64,000 nucleotides of DNA from the NCBI GenBank assembly GCA_963556195.1, contig OY744519.1, positions 106,493,500-106,557,499 of the forward strand, read 5' to 3'. Origin of the DNA: Sepiola atlantica. Lineage: Eukaryota; Mollusca; Cephalopoda; Sepiida; Sepiolidae. The position numbers were made by a program, and so were the translations under genes. Under the pieces are notes generated by a model. That model saw nothing but the letters and a program-made list of their open reading frames with translations, was not told where the DNA came from and did not search any database. The stretch's first letter is position 1, and each line of letters starts with the position of its first letter. This document shows, one piece after another, positions 44,690-56,779 of the stretch.

Positions 44690-46240
44690 AACAAAACAAC
44701 TTAGAAACCAGGATCAATTAACCAGTAAATTGATGTCTATGCACAACACACTGCGCGTAAAGGGTGACACTGACTAACCATATTTAAAAAGGAAAGAATC
44801 TGGAAATGTACTGTTTAGCATTGCAGATTGGGGAGAAGGTTGACTAAATACATATACACAAAATACATAAAGGCTGATTACTACCGCTAAAGCAACTAAG
44901 AGCTGTACAATACGGAGAGCAGCAAAATGGGAAACAAAAAGGCGATAAAAGAAAAATGTGTTATAAGCAACTACACGGACTATTTATTAGACACAGCGAA
45001 GAAATCGAACACTAAAAACGCAAAGGACACCGGAAAAAAAAAGAAAACGGAATCGCTTATGATCACCATACGAAATAACGCGGTCATAAAAAGTTACATT
45101 CAAGCTTAGATAAACTAAACAAAATAGCAAATGTAGACTATATGTACAAAAAATGCGTTAAAAACATCATAAGTAAATGCAGCAATGATCCCAAAGGAAT
45201 ATAAAAGTATATATGACTCGGTTGGGAAGGTTTATTGCTAATACCTTTGGAAAAATAGTTGGATCATTCTACCGCTTCAGATAGTTCCTGACTCCAAGTG
45301 CAATCCTCTACCGAGAAACTCCTAATGATGAGATATTGCTGCCACATCTAAGGATGTACCGCATAGAACACTCTTTCTTGTATTGGCAGAGTACAAAACC
45401 GGCTTCGAAATCTAATGGGGATTATATATTCTTTTCTGTACAAACCCTTTCTCACAAAAGAGATGTTGCTAGTCACTCTCTGCTCTAACGTTATTTCGGC
45501 ATGGAAGATGTTCGACTCAGCACCGGTTTCTACTTGTAAGATATTCACAGTAAACCCTCGTTTTGTCACCACAAACGCAAATAGACTCTCCTGTCTCCTC
45601 CATGTGCCTAGCGTAAGGCGGAATTTCTATTTGCAAGAGTTTCCCACCTGAAGACGACATTGTTGTAAGACTGTTTCCCTGCTGAATCAAACTAGGTTGT
45701 CTTAAAATCCAATGTCAAAAAATGCCTTCCATGGACCGCCTAAAAATGTATAAAACGCAGTTCATATTTTTGATCAATGTTAGTACTTCCATAGTGTCTC
45801 ACCTTTCGGCCGGAATTCATTCCCATCTCATTAAGCTTAATTCACGCTTCGGCTCCATATGCGGTGACCTCGAAAGTAAAAACAAAGTGGTCCATTGGGA
45901 ACTGTGAACCTGACTGCACTTTCAATATACAGACAACCCATAGAGGTAGAAACCGGAGCCAATGTGTAAAAAAGCATTATAATAGACAACCGAGAAAAAG
46001 TAGCTGTCATAAATTAGAATTTGTTGTCTCAGTAGATCACGGTGTGAAGTAGAAGGAGAAATAAAAACTAAGTAAATATATGGAACTTGTGAGACAGTTG
46101 ATAGGATATAGAACATGAAATCTATCATAATGCCAAAAATTGTAGAAGAACTAAAAACAGTTCCGAAAAAAATGAAAAATGATTATTAAACATTGGAATC
46201 ACTGGCATTATGCAAACCACAGCATTAATGAAAATAGTCT
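44690..46240 (+). pseudogene. R2-like LINE C-terminal region, split by LINE-B
   Basis: Compared with the better copy at 56779-57921. The segment 44730-45236 gives MSMHNTLRVKGDTD (MTMHNALHPKDDTD in the better copy), the equivalent of IRTNYIKAK, a NSKCRL block and IISKCSNDPKEYK. The segment 45876-46230 resumes with KVVHWEL, then DNREKVAVIN, VDHGVK (ADHRVK in the better copy) and IMQTTALMK. The two parts are contiguous in the family, so 45240-45875 is a later insertion. Many stops. The restriction-like endonuclease centre cannot be read. Confidence 0.65.
45240..45875 (+). mobile_element. LINE-B C-terminal fragment inserted in the R2-like copy
   Basis: Starts with ATAGTTGGATCATTCTACCG, which also occurs in LINE-B near 26245-26265 (other strand). 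Plus-strand frames give RMYRIEHSFLYWQS near 45355, TLSHKRDVASHSLL near 45445-45485 (LSHRRNVASL in relatives), RYFGMED, and an F-K/N-x-N-V-like end near 45700. Orientation is the same as the host element. Confidence 0.65.
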
Positions 46241-46707
46241 AAATATAAATAAGAAGAGTGCCGAAAAAATAAATAGAGATAACCAAGTGACACTTACTCG
46301 TCACCTGAAACAAGACAACGTTTCGTAAACACATTTAAAACATATAGACGGAGCATAATAAGACAACACCAAGGGAACTAAGACTGGGTCTGTATGCATA
46401 TGAACAAATCATCTAAACTGATATTCCACCAAAATAAAATCGCAGAAGCACCAACATCAACTGATACCACATGAAGTCACTCTGTAAGACTGTAAAGGGA
46501 TGAGATTTCAAAGAAAGCCATCTGACGTTATCAGCAACAGCTCAATGGAAAATGGTTGGTGTGAGAACACCAAGACAATTACAATGGTGTTCGAAAGAAG
46601 CGGCAAGTACTGGATATCTTGGAAGACTTGTTCTCATTCGGTCTTCACGAAACACCACTTGTTTTGCCATTGAAAGATCACAACTAACGACCCATGTAAG
46701 AACTCCC

Positions 46708-46806
<99 letters not shown>

Positions 46807-46814
46807 TGATGATG
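46241..46814. other. Unassigned spacer ending in (AAT)n
   Basis: 46241-46711 shows no recognised family. 46712-46813 is an AAT microsatellite with terminal GAT units. It lies between two R2-like segments that overlap in content, so they are probably separate insertions. Confidence 0.55.
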
Positions 46815-47517
46815 CAAAGGACGGCAATGATCAAAACAGCTGCAATCTTGAGGAAAATCCTCGAATTCGGAAACCAACACGCATAAGCTACAAAGGCTAA
46901 CCAGTCACAAGGAATTTACAACAGGGAGAAAACAAAACCACATGAAGAACACCACAAGAACCAAGGAACAGAAACTGAAAGAAACAGCATTTCATAATCC
47001 ACCCCTAATAAATTACACCGGCCTCAGCTATCACTACACAAAACCACCCAAAAATCTTTAACAAATTAAAAAGAATTAAAAGGAAAAAAAATTAAAATTA
47101 AAAAAAATTAATTTTTGTTTTTTTTAATTAATTTAAAAAAAAAAATAATTTATTTATTTATTTATTCATTTAAATGGTGCCGGCCTAGGCTGACACCAGA
47201 CAAATATGTGTAGAGGGTCGAGGAGGATGAGAAGACCGAGGAGGGACAGCACAAACCAGACCTCCACTGCAAAAGTGCAAATAATGCTGGGACATTGGGG
47301 AGGTTTATTGCCACCCAAATCACAGAGAAGACCAATTGTCTTTACAGCGAGAAATCAATGGTAAGAGGCTGTTGCGATACCGCATTGTTATCGAAAAGAG
47401 GTGAAGAATACTGGAAATAGGGGGAGGCTTGTTGTCACTCAGACTCCAGGAAATACCACTTATTGTTGTCGATGAGCAATCACTGACGATGATCTGTGTG
47501 ACAACTCCTCGTGAGTC
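46815..47517 (+). mobile_element. R2-like LINE C-terminus and 3' untranslated region
   Basis: Starts with AMIKTAAILRKILEFGN (ALIKTADILMHILECGN in the copy at 57870-57915) and its stop. The 3' region follows with CACAAGGAATTTACAA, GGTGCCGGCCTAGGCTGACA (47176), GGGACATTGGGGAGGTTTAT (about 47288), CAGACTCCAGGAAATACC and GTGAGTCCAAAT, then an AAT tail. It is a 5'-truncated copy with a full 3' end. Confidence 0.8.
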
Positions 47518-47519
47518 CA

Positions 47520-47609
<90 letters not shown>
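47518..47609. repeat. (AAT)n tail of the R2-like LINE
   Basis: About 92 bases of pure AAT directly after the conserved 3' end of the LINE, as at 23440-23460 and 59365-59385 where the tails are shorter. Confidence 0.95.
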
Positions 47610-47610
<1 letters not shown>

Positions 47611-48415
47611 TGTACACGTGGCATTTTGGATAGAAGCTAAATGTAATAACTGTTCTGATACTACACTTCATCTTTTCTGTCCGCTATCGCTGTAAGAGAA
47701 ATCTTTATAGTGTTAGGGAACTGTTATGTGTGTCCCAATCCAGAGTTCCCCTTTTAGGGGAGCTGTATTCTCTCCACATTAACAATCGACTTTCTGCCGA
47801 ACTCTGCTCTTGTGGAGAGGCAATTAATTAGGGGCATTGCAAGCTTTTCACGTGTCTGCGTCTTCAGAAAAAAAACATTGGCACCTAAAGAGATGCTAAC
47901 ATCATCAAACCTTGGTAATGAACCCCTAAACTAAATAACTGTGGCATACTTTAAACTAACATAGCCCTTTTCAGTACGATATCGAGTCCTTCATTTGTGT
48001 AAGGTCTGCTGTCTTACTATTCCGAATTTAATTTTTTGTTATATATATATTTTGCATTTAACTGACATAGGAAAACTAAAGTTTTCGTTTGAAGCGGAAA
48101 GTGAGCTGATATTTTCGCAGGATTATTACGCCTTATGATTAGGTAGTAAGTTTATCGTATAATCTGTGATCAGATAATTCCAGGTCATGCATAACTACAA
48201 TGTTTACTCTATACCTTCAGAAACCGAATGTTTACATGAACTTTGCGTTGCGGCCGAGACATACAAATATAACAAGAGAACAATCTGTTTCAGTCATGAG
48301 AAGTAAGAAAAGAATTAACACAAACAATTCCCGATATATGTTATGCTCATATATCTGTTTTAACGTTGAATTCTGATTAATTAAATATTGATATAATATA
48401 TTCCAAAAACACGTC

Positions 48416-48417
<2 letters not shown>
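47610..48417. other. Unassigned DNA
   Basis: No recognised feature. Short inverted motif TTCCCCTTTTAGGGGA near 47748. Confidence 0.4.
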
Positions 48418-48488
<71 letters not shown>

Positions 48489-48905
48489 TGAAATTGTTAC
48501 TTTCCTGCACTGTTGAAAACTATATGCTTGAAATGCTCGCGTCTTTAGGTAAAAATAATTTAATATTTATTCCTAAAATATTATAATAATCCCCTTTAAG
48601 AAATCAAAGTCTAGAACTCTCGGAGATGTTTAAAATAGACTATTAAACTGCTCTAAAGTAAAGTTCCGAATACGTTCGTCAAATTTTCTGGACTAGTTTT
48701 TTCTATGCTACCCGCTTCTAGGTACATATAGATATTAATTTCCCTTAATCATGTGACAGTTTCCTGTGGCCGCGAGGATCGGTGACATCTTGCAGATTCT
48801 AAACGGGTTCACGTCTCCCGATCGTCTGAAATTATAACTTTCCTGCACTGAAGATAGCTATAATCTTGAAATGCTAGCGCCTGTAGGTACAAATAATTTA
48901 ATATC

Positions 48906-48948
<43 letters not shown>
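48418..48948. repeat. (TA)n tracts bracketing an 85-bp direct repeat pair
   Basis: TA at 48418-48484 and 48907-48948. The segments 48485-48573 and 48823-48906 are direct repeats (ACTTTCCTGCACTG, CTTGAAATGCT, AATAATTTAATAT), one next to each TA tract. Confidence 0.75.
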
Positions 48949-48951
<3 letters not shown>

Positions 48952-49339
48952 TAACTTGTATCCATCACTCAGAAAGATGTGTAGCTTCAGAAAATGCGCT
49001 TAGTCAAAAAATGCATGAGACTGTCCTAATAAACGTCGTCCCCCACAGCACATATATTACATAATCTTTATTTCTAACATCGCTAACACTATGGGATCAT
49101 CATTTAAGACAAATAGTAAGAAATCAGATGAAACAAAGTCTAGTGAATAAGGACGTATGTCAGCTACTAAAAGTTACTGTCTAATGTTTCAACTACTGCA
49201 ACCTTTGCAGTGTGTACGGGTAGGTTTTTTAAAAGCACGATTATATCTACCTTACGCTTTCTTTAGAACTATTATCTATAGCTTAATTTTGTTATTGAAT
49301 AGCTAGGTCAATTTGTGTTTTCCTTATTCAAAGAAGATT
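48949..49339. other. Unassigned DNA
   Basis: No recognised feature. Confidence 0.4.
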
Positions 49340-49700
49340 AGATTGATTGCGCCCCCAGAATTCAATAAAACTGAAGCTATATTTGGCAACAGTACCAGCT
49401 TGGCCATCCAAAGTCCCAATTAAAACAGAGTGAACCAAAACTGACATAAACCATAGGGACTATCTGATCAGTAAAATGTATGCCATCTAAAGCCATACAA
49501 TGAATGGAATCAACTTGTACATCAGTGAGTAGGGTTATTGGACAACCCGAACGAGGGTTATTTTCTGTACTGCAATCCAGAACTTCACAATTGCATTATA
49601 AGAAGATTCCTCAACATTTATTTGCACAATGTCCCCATGGAATTTCTGCAGGTGGCATACTTTTCTTTTGAAGATACGTTATGTTAGCCTTGGCCTTTGG
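49340..49700 (-). pseudogene. Mariner-like transposase N-terminal remnant
   Basis: Minus-strand frames give EESSYNAIVKF near 49605-49580, then in another frame TENNPRSGCPITLLTDVQVD (about 49565-49510), HCMALDGIHFTDQIV and MVYVSFGS near 49450. This resembles the two helix-turn-helix halves of mariner transposases joined by the P-R-S-G-R-P linker (here SGCP). The catalytic domain is absent. Several frameshifts. Confidence 0.55.
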
Positions 49701-50046
49701 TTTGTTAATGATTTTGTGTAGATTCGTTGACACACTTCTCACATTTTTCTGGACGTCATTTGCATAAAAGTTAAGACAGCAATCATGTTTAGTTTTTGAT
49801 ATTTTTTATTAGATGTGTTAGTGTTTTATTGTTTGAGGCTAAACCATGTGTGAACGACACTCTTATCTATTTAAGTTGCGTATATTCCCGAAATCTGAGA
49901 CTCGATAAACTATTGCAAGACATTTAAGCTTTATTTTTCTGAATATATTATTCTGCAAGAAATGGTCGATGGTTAAAGAAATGCTAGTCAGTAGGCGGGA
50001 AGTTCTGTGAAAACGGTTGATCTAAAAGAAATGAATTGCATCGGAC

Positions 50047-50104
<58 letters not shown>

Positions 50105-50117
50105 ATATATATATATA
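49701..50117. other. Unassigned DNA ending in (TA)n(GT)n(TA)n
   Basis: Unassigned to about 50049, then TA with a central GT block (50050-50117). Confidence 0.6.
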
Positions 50118-52379
50118 AATATAGGTTTTGATAAAGAAATAGATTATTATTTTTATCAGTTCGAAGAATTAAAACACACCAAACATTTTGTGTACGATCG
50201 TTTCTAAAACAATTTGAAACTTTTATTTTGTATTATACTTTTGATGATTCCAAAAGGGCTTTCAGCAACGCGCCTTATAACATGACTTATAGAAGTCAAC
50301 CAACAAAAGCCGTCATATTTTAGTATTATTTTTTAAAAAAACACATATATTCCGTCAATATGGGAAACAGAACTATCTAATCATGCAATTTAACACTACT
50401 CGATTTGATAGTAATGAAAATAAATAAAATACAGCAAATTAAAATATTTAAATACAGAGTGAACAAGTATATATAATTACATAAACATAAAAATACTAAA
50501 ATAATAATAAAGAAAAAAAATGATAACAATAAATCACAAATCATATAAAGTAGATATTATAAAACGTAAAAATTAAAATAATTTGATGATAAAAATCTCT
50601 AATAGTGAATATACAAATATTTAACGACTAAAATATCAAAATTAAAATGATAAGAAAAACTATACTATAATAAGAAAAAATAAGAACAATAAGAAATATA
50701 ATAGGAAGAAAAATAGAAACATTTTCTTTTAAATAATGAAAAATTTTACAATCTATGTATTAAGTCTATATTAATAAAAACATGTAGATATATAAAACAA
50801 TATATACATATAAAATCAAAAGCGCTTTCATATTTAAGTAATAACATACAACACATCAAAAAAAAAATTAATAATATTAAATACATAAAGTAAACTAAGA
50901 GCCAACTCATCCTTAAATCAAAATCCTTAAAAAGTTCATATCACATATCAAATCGATCAGGCGAAATGAAAGAAGAATGTAGGTATAAAATTCATTTAAC
51001 GATACTTGAAGAGTTTCAAGTAAAAGTTAAAAACAAATACTTTTATAATATAGATCAAAATCAAACCAGTGAGTAGGTTTCATGAAGTATATCAAGAAAT
51101 TTTAATCCCCAAAAGTGTCAAATATATTTTAATTCAATCAAAACGTGTTAGAATCCAACTACCAAACATTCCAACAGAAGAAATTCAAATTGAAAATGAA
51201 TTAAATAAAATAACAACGGCTCTCAACAAAGGGAAGTAACTTAATTAATCCTTCTATTGAGATTTGATTTAACAATCAAGGGGAGATAATTAATTCACAG
51301 GTAGAAATATACACATATAGACACATACACATATACATATATATACATACATATGTATATATATATATATATAATAAAGTATATATATACATATGTTTAA
51401 AAAGCTGACATCATAAGATATATATATATGTACTCATATACATACTACAGTATAAAAAGTCAATAGTAAATAAATTTGAATTTTATAATTTGTAATTTAA
51501 ATTATATACGTTACACTAATCATATAAAATGAAGATCACAGCATTTCGAAATATAGGGCCAACTATATTAATTAAAGTATCAAAAATAAAGATTACAGTA
51601 TTTATCTATGCTTCTCAATGACACAAGATTAAGAAGAATAACACAAGATTAAGAATAAACAAAATAGATTATTCATAAAAGAAGATGAAAATTAAGACAA
51701 ATATTAAAATATATAAGATTCTAATCCAAATCATAGTTAAATAAACGAGCAATTAGCCGTAAAAAAGAATATAGATTTCAGGAAAAGGTTATCAACGTAC
51801 ACATATTTTAGGTAGATGGAAATGAGTTGTCAGCGTATAGGTTAATATTTAAAAGTTTACCAATATAATGTTAGATTAAATAAATTAAGGTGAGAAGTAT
51901 ATAATGATAAGAGATGGCAAATCTGTAGAATCATCAATTAAAGATATAATTGTTAAGAAGTCAACATACCTTAAATTTTAATTATCAATTTAATTAGTAG
52001 ATGATACTTCTCATAAATAATTTAATTAAATTTTTACAAAAAATAATGGTATTACTAATTGAGAGATCTTCCTAAATCAGTGGATATCAAAATAAGTCCA
52101 CGTATACACTCATACTATATAAATAAGCCACCATATCAAATAAATTAAAAGGGTGTTTTACTTATAAGACTTATTTAACAAAATATAAGTAACGATAATG
52201 GCCAAGAAATACATAGGTAAAACCAATAAACGGAAAACAGCTTTGAAGAGGTACGAAATTCATATCTATATAAAGCAAAAGTTAGTAAACACCAGGTCTA
52301 ACCTGGGAAATGAAAATATAGAAGATATTGAATAACTTTAACATAAAGAGAATAGGAAAATGAAGGATTTTTTGTGATT
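50118..52379. other. Very AT-rich unassigned DNA
   Basis: Over 2 kb with a strong A bias on the plus strand and no open frames of note. Includes an irregular TA/CATA stretch at 51305-51430. It could include the 3' untranslated part of the minus-strand Penelope-like element that ends near 52380, but no second copy is present in the window to test that. Confidence 0.45.
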
Positions 52380-53600
52380 ATATGATAATTAAAGAACTTT
52401 AAAGTGGTTATATTTGAACCGAATTTTATGCAAGAAATTAGATATCTCATTTTTTTATTTGGTAAAAGACCCTTAAATTTAATAATTAATAGGGCTTAAT
52501 CTCTACATAGTGTAAAGTTTTTGACCAAGGGTTTATAGGATCTCAGTTTGTTATTCAATTGTTAATTGAGTTTAAAGCCAATATTTTTTATCTTTAAGAT
52601 GCCAAATATGAAAAGCCAGAAATGTGTATATTGAAAGGTGTATGTTATTAAATGTATAACTATGTCTCGAGATACTATTTTGAAACAATACCGCCGTTGA
52701 ACCTATGTAAACAGATTCATTGGTATGAGAGTTAATTGTACTAGGTATGTTATTGTTATTTAGTTTATTAATATACAAGATAATATTATTATCATATTTA
52801 GTAACACCTTCATTAGCATTATAGTTATCATTACTACTGTTATCTTGAATATTGCCTTGTGTTACCGTACATGTGTAAATCACACTCTTATGTTTACAGG
52901 AGCTATTCAACGGGAATAAATTTCTCTCTATACAATTACATTGAGGATTTTAAGGAACCAGGTTATTATTTGGTAGGGGGGACTATATTTATATTCACTG
53001 GGTAAGAACCTATTATTCTTTGTTCCAAGTTGGGAACAGTAGAGAAATAAATTCTGATGATGTTCAATACACTTATGCGGTATTCTGAAATTGTCCTCAA
53101 TAATTTAAAAACCTATTTTAGGGATATTGCTTTGGACATTTATACTGCAAGCGTACTAAACTATAGACAAGTTCGCCGTCTATTTTTACTATTTTTTGAT
53201 TGAGATTTGGATGGCGTTCGAGTATTTTTATTACCATGTTGTTGAGTAGTAGATCGATCTACTCGGCTATTCGTATTATCATTATCGTGGTTAGGTATTG
53301 GTTTTCTATCATTACTATAAAAGATTGTGCCCCTAAGGGCTCAAATATTTGATAACCCGAATTTCTTACGGCAGAGTTGTAGCATTGGGAGTTAGCTTCA
53401 CATATCTGTTCGTTATATGAGTTATTCGAAATTCTTCGAGCTACATTTGGTACTATGGAATTAATAATACATCTACGATGGTTGGATTCTTTATGGATAT
53501 AGTATAATATTTGGTTCGGTTTGTGGTAAAGCGCGTATGTTTTAGTCAAAAGGTTGAGAAGTAAATCCAGGAAATTTAATGTCGAATGTAATTTTTAACT
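52380..53600 (-). pseudogene. Penelope-like element lineage 3, decayed
   Basis: On the minus strand: LLTKTYALYHKPNQILYYIH then KESNHRRCI (about 53550-53470), ARRISNNSYNEQICEA then YNSAVRNSGYQI (about 53450-53340), a diverged connector, then CNCIERNLFPLNSSCKHKSV then IYTCTV (about 52940-52865), VYIGSTAVLFQNSISRH (52720-52670), LAFHIWHLKD near 52600, and ALLIIKFKG...NKKMRYLIS near 52490-52440. This is the end of a PLE reverse transcriptase, the C-x-C...CL zinc-binding linker and the GIY-YIG endonuclease. At least three frames are needed. It is distinct in sequence from the two other PLEs here. Confidence 0.75.
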
Positions 53601-53776
53601 TGGAAGCTTAGAATGAGATGTGTTTTACTTTTTTGCATAGAGAACGGTCTAAACAGCACTTGAAAATATTAGAAGCTGAAGTTATTTATATGCGACGGCC
53701 ATCTTTGTGTATGCAGAAAGAATATTCCCACAACCTTGAGTTGATGGGATGAGTATTTGACTATATATATATATAC

Positions 53777-53892
53777 GGAAAATAATAGTACAACATTCGT
53801 ACCATCGGTTTCAAGCACAGAAAGACTTAGTCATCCGGCTCTCTTCAGCTGTTGTCATTTGTTTCGGAAATGTGAAGTCACGTGTCATTCTC

Positions 53893-53939
<47 letters not shown>

Positions 53940-54000
53940 CTTTAATTCTCAATTAATCGAGCACTCTGCTGGGATTTTTCCTGCTGTATCACAAAAAAGG

Positions 54001-54062
<62 letters not shown>
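53777..54062. repeat. D2 copy b with (TA)n tracts
   Basis: 53777-53896 matches 2292-2409. TA tracts follow at 53897-53937 and 54003-54062, separated by a unique 65-base spacer. Confidence 0.8.
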
Positions 54063-54063
<1 letters not shown>

Positions 54064-54589
54064 GGGGTAAGGTACACGATAATTCATGAAAATGAAATGC
54101 CGTGGTAGACAAAATGTGTGAAAAATGACAAACGGAAAACAGGTTAAAGTGCAGGAGAAAAACAAGAGATTTGATCAGTTTCGTTCGTGTCGGCGAACGT
54201 CTTCAGAAAAAGTGGAGATTTGGAAATAATTTTATTTTGAAGGAACACACATGGGAGGAGGAAAAGATGATCCGATTGGACCATATGAGAAGACTTTAAG
54301 GTACATTGAAATATGACAAGTGGGTGACACATTCTTTATTTCTTATTTTTCTTTTTATATTTTTATATTTATTTTCTTTTTCTTTTTCACTTTCACACCT
54401 ACTGAGCTAGTATGGGGAGGCGGTGGGTGGAGGGGGTAAAAGGCAATAAGAGGGAAGAAGACAGCGGAACTAGCTAGGATAAACACAAATAAGAGTGGGC
54501 ATGAAATTGAAACACCAAATGCGAGAACCCAAAGAGAATTAACTCTGATGAAAGAAATACCTTACAAGAATTTTATATACATATATTAT
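54063..54589. other. Unassigned DNA
   Basis: No recognised feature. 54420-54440 is a short G-rich patch. Confidence 0.4.
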
Positions 54590-55152
54590 TCTATATATAA
54601 AATAGAACCTATGTGTGTGTATAAATCCGCCTGATATTTGTGTCCTATGTTTATCCAAACCGCTGGACAGAATGGCTTGAAAATTGGCATGTGGACTACT
54701 GACCTCTCACTGAAGGTCGTAGGCTTCATACGAAATATATCACTTCAACGCTGGGGGTCCTCAGGCGGCAGAACACCCCCACTAAAAACTGTTTTCCCTT
54801 AGATTTAAATGAAATTCACACCATAGGTAAATGACAAAAATAATGTCTATTCCCAAAATGTCATGAAATTTTGATAATATTAAGAGGGCTCCGGGGGCAC
54901 AACCTCCGCCCCTGAAAACTGTTTTCCCTTTGATTCAAATGAAATTTAAACTATAGGTAAATGACCAAAGATTATGTCTATTCCCAAGATTTCAGCAAAT
55001 TTGGAAAATATTAAGAAGATTCTCGGGGCACCAGCCAAACCCCCCCACACACACACTAAAATTTAAACCATAGGTGCACTGAACATTTAAATAGGTCCAG
55101 TTTCAATAGAATGTATACCTTATTTAATACACATTAAATAAGGGTGATTTAC

Positions 55153-55213
<61 letters not shown>

Positions 55214-55218
55214 AAAAT

Positions 55219-55288
<70 letters not shown>

Positions 55289-55310
55289 TCGAGAGTAGCG
55301 GGCGAAACCA
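54590..55310. mobile_element. Element with about 130-bp internal tandem repeats
   Basis: Monomers of about 130 bases begin near 54661, 54791 and 54921, with a shorter fourth. Shared blocks are ACTGTTTTCCCTT, AAATGAAATT-AA-C-ATAGGTAA, ATGTCTATTCCCAA, and CTC-GGGG-CA-AACC. The outer right end GCGGGCGAAACCAGCTAGTA lies between TA tracts. No protein is encoded. Confidence 0.65.
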
Positions 55311-55314
55311 GCTA

Positions 55315-55380
<66 letters not shown>
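55155..55380. repeat. Three adjacent (TA)n tracts
   Basis: TA at 55155-55207, 55221-55286 and 55315-55380, separated by 13 and 28 unique bases. Confidence 0.97.
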
Positions 55381-55384
<4 letters not shown>

Positions 55385-56635
55385 GGACCCATTATATATA
55401 ATTATGGGCACTATGCATGATTAATGATCGGCCACCAGTGCTTTTGGTTTAACGAACACACTTGATGCCAAATGTGACCGGTTCATCAGCTGATGTAATG
55501 ATAGAGTGACTCAAAGATGCTATTCTCCGTTCGGCGTGTCTCGAGTAAGCAGGTTGAGTTTTAAGAGTTTTCCGTGAAACCGTAAGTACCGATAGATTAT
55601 CATAGTAATGTATAGTATCCATTAAAATATATAATTAATAGTGATAATTCAACACTCTTGTTATTCATCCTATGACACTGAATTAGATTATATATATGTT
55701 GGTGTGTGTGTGTATCGCTTCTTTTGTTTGAGAATCGGGTGTTTGTGGAATTAATACCGTGAGGGAATAAACGGTTATTTATTCTCCGCGGTTACAGTGC
55801 GTGTATGTGCGTGTGCGACTGCGCATAGCTTTCTCTGTAATAGTTCATTTTATTGTTAAAAATCACTGGAAAGCAACGTGGAAAAAGTCGGATGTCCCAT
55901 ACGGATATTCCAGTTTGAATAGTTGATAATCAGCTTAATGAGCCATAAATTTATGGGAAGATGTGTCATGGGAGAAGTGGTCTGGAGTTACACTATAAAG
56001 TACTCAATTTCAAAAAGATATCCACAGAGGCAGTAAAGCGAAACCATGAGATACAAATAAATGAAATAAATATACAAAACATATAAAATATTAAATATAT
56101 GAAAGGACCCAAAGCGTTTAATAGAAATAAATATTATCCGAGTTTATTTGCGGCGGAATAAAAAGGCGTTTGAATGGTAGAATGATCACGTGGTGTGTGG
56201 AACAGGAAGTGAGAATATTTTTTATGCTACTGAATCAGCTGCCCGTTCTAATTTCCTTAAATTTACGAGATCGCTTTTTACTTCAATATTTTACAAAAAT
56301 GTTGTTGTTTTTTTAAATATTTATTTAAGCATTATTTGCCTATTATGGTCGACTCTGTCATCTGTAAAATGTCTGCTAAATAGCGCTTTTATTAACAGCA
56401 GTTAATTTACAGCTAACTGCTAACGAATGAGAATAACGTTGGTCATCATATAGAGAAAAACAAAACAAGAAGAAAAAAGGGGAAAAAAGTAAGACTAAAT
56501 CACATCAATATGATCGGAGCAGACTTTCAATGCAACAAGTGTTACCAGAGTTGAGAATTGAGATAGTTTTTTAATCTGAGTTGCGTTTGACGAATTCAGT
56601 TAAATTCAACACTGACTTCAGAAACTAATATATAA
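55381..56635. other. Unassigned DNA
   Basis: No recognised gene or repeat. The 71-residue frame at 56190-56405 has no motif. Confidence 0.4.
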
Positions 56636-56637
56636 TG

Positions 56638-56670
<33 letters not shown>

Positions 56671-56675
56671 CTCTA

Positions 56676-56714
<39 letters not shown>

Positions 56715-56716
56715 TT

Positions 56717-56778
<62 letters not shown>
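56636..56778. repeat. (CTAT)n(TA)n(AAT)n compound microsatellite
   Basis: CTAT to about 56672, TA 56680-56711, AAT 56716-56778. The AAT tract touches the 5'-truncated end of the R2-like LINE. Confidence 0.95.

Positions 56779-56779
<1 letters not shown>

Noticed and set aside
46561..46711. Possible further R2-like coding fragment
   Set aside because: A few residues resembled the family, but no run of motifs in order could be found, so it was left unassigned.
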